Origin: Candidatus Sediminicultor secundus
GTDB lineage: Bacteria; Atribacterota; JS1; SB-45; 34-128
Assembly (NCBI GenBank): GCA_002849045.2
Contig: NCRO01000174.1
Coordinates: forward strand, 1 to 10,097
Direction: 5' to 3'
DNA length: 10,097 bases
The position numbers and the translations under genes are program-made. Positions 6,515 through 10,097 of this stretch are shown piece after piece. The notes under the pieces were generated by a model. It saw nothing but the letters and a program-made list of their open reading frames with translations. It did no database searches and was not told where the DNA came from. Position 1 is the first letter of the stretch; each line of letters starts with the position of its first letter.

Positions 6515-7786
6515 TTAATTTATATTCTCGTTATTTTTAAATACTTTTTTAAAATCATTATACTTAATTAATTGAATTGAAGCATTTGGAAATATTGCAA
6601 TTCTACATTTAGAACAGTATTCTTCTTTAAGATTTTCAATTAATCTATCCCATTCTTTAAAAAATAATACTGAGTGTGAATAATATTTATATACTTCTTG
6701 AGGAGTTAAATAAGGAGAAAATATATAAATTATTTTATCTTTTATAGCTTCTTTGATAAGTGGAAATTTATCTGTATACTCAAACAACTTCATCCCATAG
6801 CCCCCTAGTGAATGATAACCTCCTCCTTCTGGACTAGCAGTAGTTATAATTATAATTCCATTTTTTCTGATCATTTTATTTTTTGTAGACAAATAAGCAT
6901 CAAAAGCACTAGAAGATATAATTAATTCAGTATCCTTTGGATAAGCATTAAATATACCTATATCAAATTTACCTGAAACTTCTGTTTCATAAATTCTACG
7001 AGCTAGCTTAACACCCTTACGATGAGCTTTTACTAAGTTCCCTACAAATAATCCTGCTATCTCCCTTTTAGAATTTATTACTGTATTAACTATAAAATTA
7101 AGTCCGGATTTTTGAGCAATTTCTTCTATATCTTGCCGCGCTTCATTTCCTTTTAAAAAACCTATTCCTCCTCTAAGTCCCTTAGGTTGATGGTTAGCTT
7201 CTATACTTTTGATACCCGCAATCCCTGGAAGCACAATTTTTCCTCCTCCTGCAAAGCCTGCGTAATTATGAGGCACAATACTTCCCACACCGATCTTTAT
7301 ATCTGAATCCATAAATAATTTATTTATGTAAATAGGTGTTCCTTTAGAAGATATCCCTAAATTAACTAAATTATCAAATGGTTGATGATTATGTATCTCT
7401 ACCGAATTCCATATATTTCTCCCTAATTTACGAATTAAATCTTCTCTTATCATAGGTCTGTGTGCCCCTAGACCAATAATAATATTTATATTCTTTTCTT
7501 TCATGCCTGCTTGCTTTAATTCTTCTATCACGAAAGGAAGCACCTTATAAGCAGGAGTTGGACGGGTAATATCATCAACTACTATAGTTGCTTTCTTTTT
7601 ACCCTTTGCAATAATATATAAAGGATCACTTCCTATTGGAGAAGAAAAGGCTTTTTTTATATTTTCCTCACCCATAAAAGGCGCATCATGCATAGGAAAA
7701 ACTTTCACTTCCCACTCTTGAGGAAAACTTAATTTAAAATCTTTATCTCCATGCCATGCTTTCCAAGGAATATTAAATACTTTCAT
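6515..7786 (-). CDS. larA: LarA-family nickel-pincer racemase/epimerase
   Basis: A 423-residue member of the lactate racemase family (DUF2088 plus C-terminal domain), which uses a nickel-pincer nucleotide for hydride transfer at a 2-hydroxy acid. Motifs occur in order: DDITRPTP (Arg75), GLGAHRP (His109), HNHQP, then GSIVPHNYAGFAGGGK with His173 and Lys183, the lysine that holds the cofactor, and ANHQP with His199. These sit within one residue of the numbering known for the Lactobacillus plantarum enzyme (Arg75, His108, His174, Lys184, His200), so an active enzyme is likely. LarA homologs act on lactate, malate, phenyllactate, gluconate and other acids; the family alone does not give the substrate. 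No larB, larC or larE gene for cofactor synthesis is in the window. The ribosome binding site is poor, but the N-terminal length fits relatives. Confidence 0.88.
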   Translation of the reverse strand: MKVFNIPWKAWHGDKDFKLSFPQEWEVKVFPMHDAPFMGEENIKKAFSSPIGSDPLYIIAKGKKKATIVVDDITRPTPAYKVLPFVIEELKQAGMKEKNINIIIGLGAHRPMIREDLIRKLGRNIWNSVEIHNHQPFDNLVNLGISSKGTPIYINKLFMDSDIKIGVGSIVPHNYAGFAGGGKIVLPGIAGIKSIEANHQPKGLRGGIGFLKGNEARQDIEEIAQKSGLNFIVNTVINSKREIAGLFVGNLVKAHRKGVKLARRIYETEVSGKFDIGIFNAYPKDTELIISSSAFDAYLSTKNKMIRKNGIIIITTASPEGGGYHSLGGYGMKLFEYTDKFPLIKEAIKDKIIYIFSPYLTPQEVYKYYSHSVLFFKEWDRLIENLKEEYCSKCRIAIFPNASIQLIKYNDFKKVFKNNENIN

Positions 7787-8012
7787 TTTCTATATATCAC
7801 ATCCAAGGTAATTTTTTATTTTTTATTCTTCCTTATAATGTCTTTTAAAAATTAATTAGAAATTTCAAAGTTTCTTTTAACTAATCTCCTTCAATATTTA
7901 ATAATTTAAATATCACAACAAATTATATAGTATAAGTATATTTTTAAAATATAATACCTTATTTCTTGCATTTTTCTATTTATTATTTGTATCATTAAAA
8001 TTATAAAAGTCG

Positions 8013-9014
8013 TTAAGATTTAAAATCCTTACGCTCTTTAAAAACAAAGGCTAAATAATCACCTTCTGTAACAACATGGGTTCCTCCAATGCCTCGTAAA
8101 AAGGACCAACAATAACCATCTACAGGCATATAGACTTTATCAACTATTTCGCCATATAAATTGTAAATTTCAATGACAATTTCACCAGCCATAACTTTCT
8201 CACCTGGTTTTTTCTTAATATCTATAAGTCCTCCTTTATTAGCTAATAACATTCCGTGATATATAAAATTTCCTTTCATAACATCAACTTTCTGAGGCTC
8301 AATCTTTCCTTTTAACATTCCTATTGCTCGCATTACATTTTTAATGCCCCTTACGCCTACAAGTGAAATTTCCTCAGGTATATATAGATTACCAGCAAGT
8401 TCAGGAGTTATTGCAGGAATACCTTTCTCAACAAATATACTTCTAGTGCCCGAAACTTTTCCCTCTGTCATTTCTATAACTGTTAATCCAAAAGCATCAG
8501 CAATAATCTTAGTCTCTTGACGTGTCTTCTTATCAGGACAAAGTGTCCAATCAGTTAAAACAAATGGCATCGAAGGAAAGGGGTTACTATGTAAATCAAT
8601 TTCATAGTCAACCGTTTTTAAAAGTGGAATTATAGTAATAGCAGACATCCGTTCAGTTGTTCCCCCCTCAGGATTAGGAGGCACAAAGAAGCCCCCAGAA
8701 ATATTTTTTCCATCAATCGGGGTTTTATAAGATCCCACCTGTACAGACAAAGGATTTGCTGCTGGAATACCTATTAAAGTACCACTTACTTGCTTAGGAT
8801 TTAGCTCTTGAAAAACTTTTATCAAACTCCATATTCCACTTACTTCAGGTCCATGTATGCCAGCAGTTATCCCTAAAACTGGACCGTTAGAAATTCCATT
8901 TATTACCATTACGGGAATATTCACTTCTGTTCCATCACCCATAGTAATAGATCCCATAATTCCCTTCATTTTTTGACCACGTTCTACTGAAATATTACCT
9001 ATTTTAAAACTCAT
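8013..9014 (-). CDS. AstE/aspartoacylase-family zinc deacylase
   Basis: A 333-residue zinc carboxypeptidase-fold enzyme of the succinylglutamate desuccinylase/aspartoacylase family (hydrolysis of N-acyl amino acids). Numbered from the chosen start, the zinc ligands are His54 and Glu57 in AGIHGPEVSG and His142 in IDLHSN, and Glu205 in TPELAG is the likely catalytic glutamate. DGKNISGGFF replaces the usual DGKNLNR-F, so the substrate-binding Asn-Arg pair is altered. The C-terminal third is a small beta domain like those of AstE relatives. I chose ATG 9014 rather than GTG 9026 because AGGTGG lies eight bases before it and overlaps the GTG. It sits in line with larA and the kinase, spaced by 226 bases from larA. 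Its true substrate is unknown. Confidence 0.85.
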   Translation of the reverse strand: MSFKIGNISVERGQKMKGIMGSITMGDGTEVNIPVMVINGISNGPVLGITAGIHGPEVSGIWSLIKVFQELNPKQVSGTLIGIPAANPLSVQVGSYKTPIDGKNISGGFFVPPNPEGGTTERMSAITIIPLLKTVDYEIDLHSNPFPSMPFVLTDWTLCPDKKTRQETKIIADAFGLTVIEMTEGKVSGTRSIFVEKGIPAITPELAGNLYIPEEISLVGVRGIKNVMRAIGMLKGKIEPQKVDVMKGNFIYHGMLLANKGGLIDIKKKPGEKVMAGEIVIEIYNLYGEIVDKVYMPVDGYCWSFLRGIGGTHVVTEGDYLAFVFKERKDFKS

Positions 9015-9026
9015 AAACCGAACCAC

Positions 9027-9169
9027 CTTTCAATTAAGAGAAAAATTTTTTAATTTATATCATAAATTTTATTTATAAATTACATTTCCCTTTTTACAAG
9101 TATTAAATATCTATATATAACTATTTTCATATAAAATTAACTACAATAGACTATTAATTGTTATCTGCT
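9027..9169. other. A/T-only spacer
   Basis: Together with the garR remnant (9170-9338) it makes a gap of about 370 bases between the deacylase and the kinase part. This section is nearly pure A/T and shows no reading frame, hairpin or convincing promoter. Confidence 0.6.
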
Positions 9170-9338
9170 CTAAATATCCTGTTCTAAAGAAATTCTATTT
9201 ATTTTTTCATAAAATAATGCCAGTCCACCATAATCAATCTCTGAATGTCCATCAGCCATAAGGGTCTGCATCAATCAAATTCTTAGTCATTGGTTTACCC
9301 ATTATCCCTATTCTAATAAAACCTATTTTTCCCGTCTA
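9170..9338 (-). pseudogene. garR: Remnant of tartronate-semialdehyde reductase/3-hydroxyisobutyrate dehydrogenase family gene
   Basis: Two short pieces survive in different frames. The front (from 9338) reads TGKIGFIRIGIMGKPMTKNL followed by IDAD, the Rossmann start of the beta-hydroxyacid dehydrogenases, with one glycine of GxGxxG changed to Arg. The rear (9250-9170) reads GHSEIDYGGLALFYEKINRI followed by SLEQDI and a stop, the last helix of the same proteins (normally G-x-x-x-x-D-Y/F-S-A). About 230 of roughly 290 codons are gone. GAGAGGAG (9344-9351) upstream is the old ribosome binding site; the start codon now reads TAG. GarR reduces tartronate semialdehyde to glycerate, the substrate of the kinase encoded just upstream, so the pair made sense as an operon. 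Confidence 0.7.
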
Positions 9339-9397
9339 ATTTACTCCTCTCGTTACTCTTATGATTTATATTATTCTCTAAGTTAAGATCATTCACT

Positions 9398-10097
9398 CTA
9401 CTTAGAATAGTCTTTCTTTGCAATTTTCATTCCAGTTTCAATGATCCTCATCATTCTTTCAGTAGCGTCTTTCAATAAAATTCTTGACATTTTTATTGCC
9501 TCATCAATTGAAATTGCTTTATTTACTGTACTCATTATTGAATTTATTCCATACTTATAAATTAATGAAGATCCTTCTCCTATATCCCCTACAATAGCAA
9601 TAACAGGAACATTATGTCTCTGTGCACTTTTCCCAATACCAAGAGGTACTTTTCCAAAAATTGATTGACTATCAATCTTCCCTTCACCGGTGATTACCAG
9701 ATCAGCATCTTTAATAGCTTGTTCGAGTTTTACTATCTCAATCGTAATCTCAATACCTGGTCTAAGCTCTGCATCCAAGAATGCCATTAAACTTGCCCCT
9801 AATCCTCCAGCTGCTCCTGCACCAGGAATATCTTTTATATCTTTATTTAAGTCTTTTTTTATTATTTCAGCAAAATAAGCCAGAGATTCATCCAGTTTTT
9901 TAATTACTTCTGGAGTAGCACCTTTCTGAGGTCCATACATTCGAGCAGCCCCTTTTGGTCCACAAAGCGGATTACTCACGTCCGAAGCAATTAATACTTT
10001 AGTCTCGGATAAGCGGTTATCTAAATATTTTGTATCAATTCGGAAAACTTTTTTTAATTCTTCTCCTCCAAAACCTACCTCCTCTCCGTCTTTGTCT
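9398..10097 (-). CDS. glxK: Glycerate kinase, C-terminal 232 codons, open to the window edge
   Basis: The frame is open from the right edge (DKDGEEVGFGGEELKKVF...) to a stop at 9398, so a GTG at 9979 that could serve as a start is really internal. Family motifs are SDVSNPLCGPKGAA and MYGPQKGA (residues 39-60 of this piece), GAGAAGGLGASL (92-103) and DLVITGEGKIDSQSIFGK (132-149), the part that closes the active site. Joined at the shared DKDGEEV with the piece at 3279-3761, it gives 386 residues, the normal family length. Whether the missing front follows beyond 10097, making an intact gene there, cannot be seen. The gene would lead the operon that continues leftward through the garR remnant, deacylase, larA, peptidase and binding protein. 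Confidence 0.92.
   Translation of the reverse strand, partial: DKDGEEVGFGGEELKKVFRIDTKYLDNRLSETKVLIASDVSNPLCGPKGAARMYGPQKGATPEVIKKLDESLAYFAEIIKKDLNKDIKDIPGAGAAGGLGASLMAFLDAELRPGIEITIEIVKLEQAIKDADLVITGEGKIDSQSIFGKVPLGIGKSAQRHNVPVIAIVGDIGEGSSLIYKYGINSIMSTVNKAISIDEAIKMSRILLKDATERMMRIIETGMKIAKKDYSK
10076..10097 (-). repeat. 22-base inverted repeat, right copy, at the window edge
   Basis: Identical, when read on the minus strand, to 3740-3761. The window ends inside the repeat, so its outer limit is unknown. The copy carries the same seven kinase codons, followed here by the genuine continuation GFGGEEL. Confidence 0.95.

Noticed and set aside
9014..9026. GTG at 9026 as start of the deacylase
   Set aside because: It overlaps the AGGTGG ribosome binding site, which is spaced correctly for the ATG at 9014.
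9690..9878. Plus-strand reading frame of 62 codons inside the kinase C-terminal part
   Set aside because: Antisense shadow; no start signal of its own.
9398..9979. A separate gene starting at the GTG at 9979
   Set aside because: The frame is open to the window edge with clear kinase sequence before the GTG (VGFGGEELKKVF, RLSETKVLIASD), so the GTG is an internal valine codon.

Overview
The window is strongly A+T-rich, with short genes, AGGAGG-type ribosome binding sites and long A/T-only spacers. Gene content (ferritin-like protein, IMPACT/YigZ protein, secreted family-5 ABC binding protein, LarA-type racemase, glycerate kinase) suggests an anaerobic bacterium of the low-G+C Firmicutes or Atribacterota kind. 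That placement is an inference from content and base composition; no rRNA or tRNA gene is visible.

Layout. The left third (1-3278) is a decayed accessory zone. It holds the 5' part of a ferritin-like gene (minus strand), a roughly 200-bp internally deleted remnant of a Y1 (IS200/REP-associated) transposon, a frameshifted yigZ-type gene, a GNAT acetyltransferase, a lone left end of the same transposon family, and about 750 bp without a gene. This last stretch carries four copies of a near-palindrome with fixed geometry (AAACCCTT-N7-AAGG-YTTTC), two in each orientation.

The right two thirds (3279-10097) hold one catabolic locus that appears rearranged. A glycerate kinase gene is split: codons 1-161 lie on the + strand at 3279-3761, and the remaining codons, down to the stop, lie on the minus strand at 10097-9398. 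The two pieces share 22 identical bases and together spell a 386-residue protein of normal family length. Next to the + strand piece, on the opposite strand, an ABC binding protein gene breaks off at the same point. Either a segment of about 6.3 kb is inverted (by recombination or as a phase switch), or the contig is a fold-back chimera; sequence beyond 10097 would decide.

Read in the restored order, the operon is glycerate kinase, a remnant of tartronate-semialdehyde reductase (garR-like), a zinc deacylase of the AstE/aspartoacylase family, a LarA-family nickel racemase/epimerase, an M20 zinc peptidase, and a secreted peptide/oligomer binding protein. A reasonable inference is uptake and breakdown of an N-acyl or peptide-like hydroxy-acid compound, with hydroxy-acid stereochemistry adjusted by the LarA homolog and glycerate fed to glycolysis by the kinase. 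The actual substrate cannot be read from the sequence.
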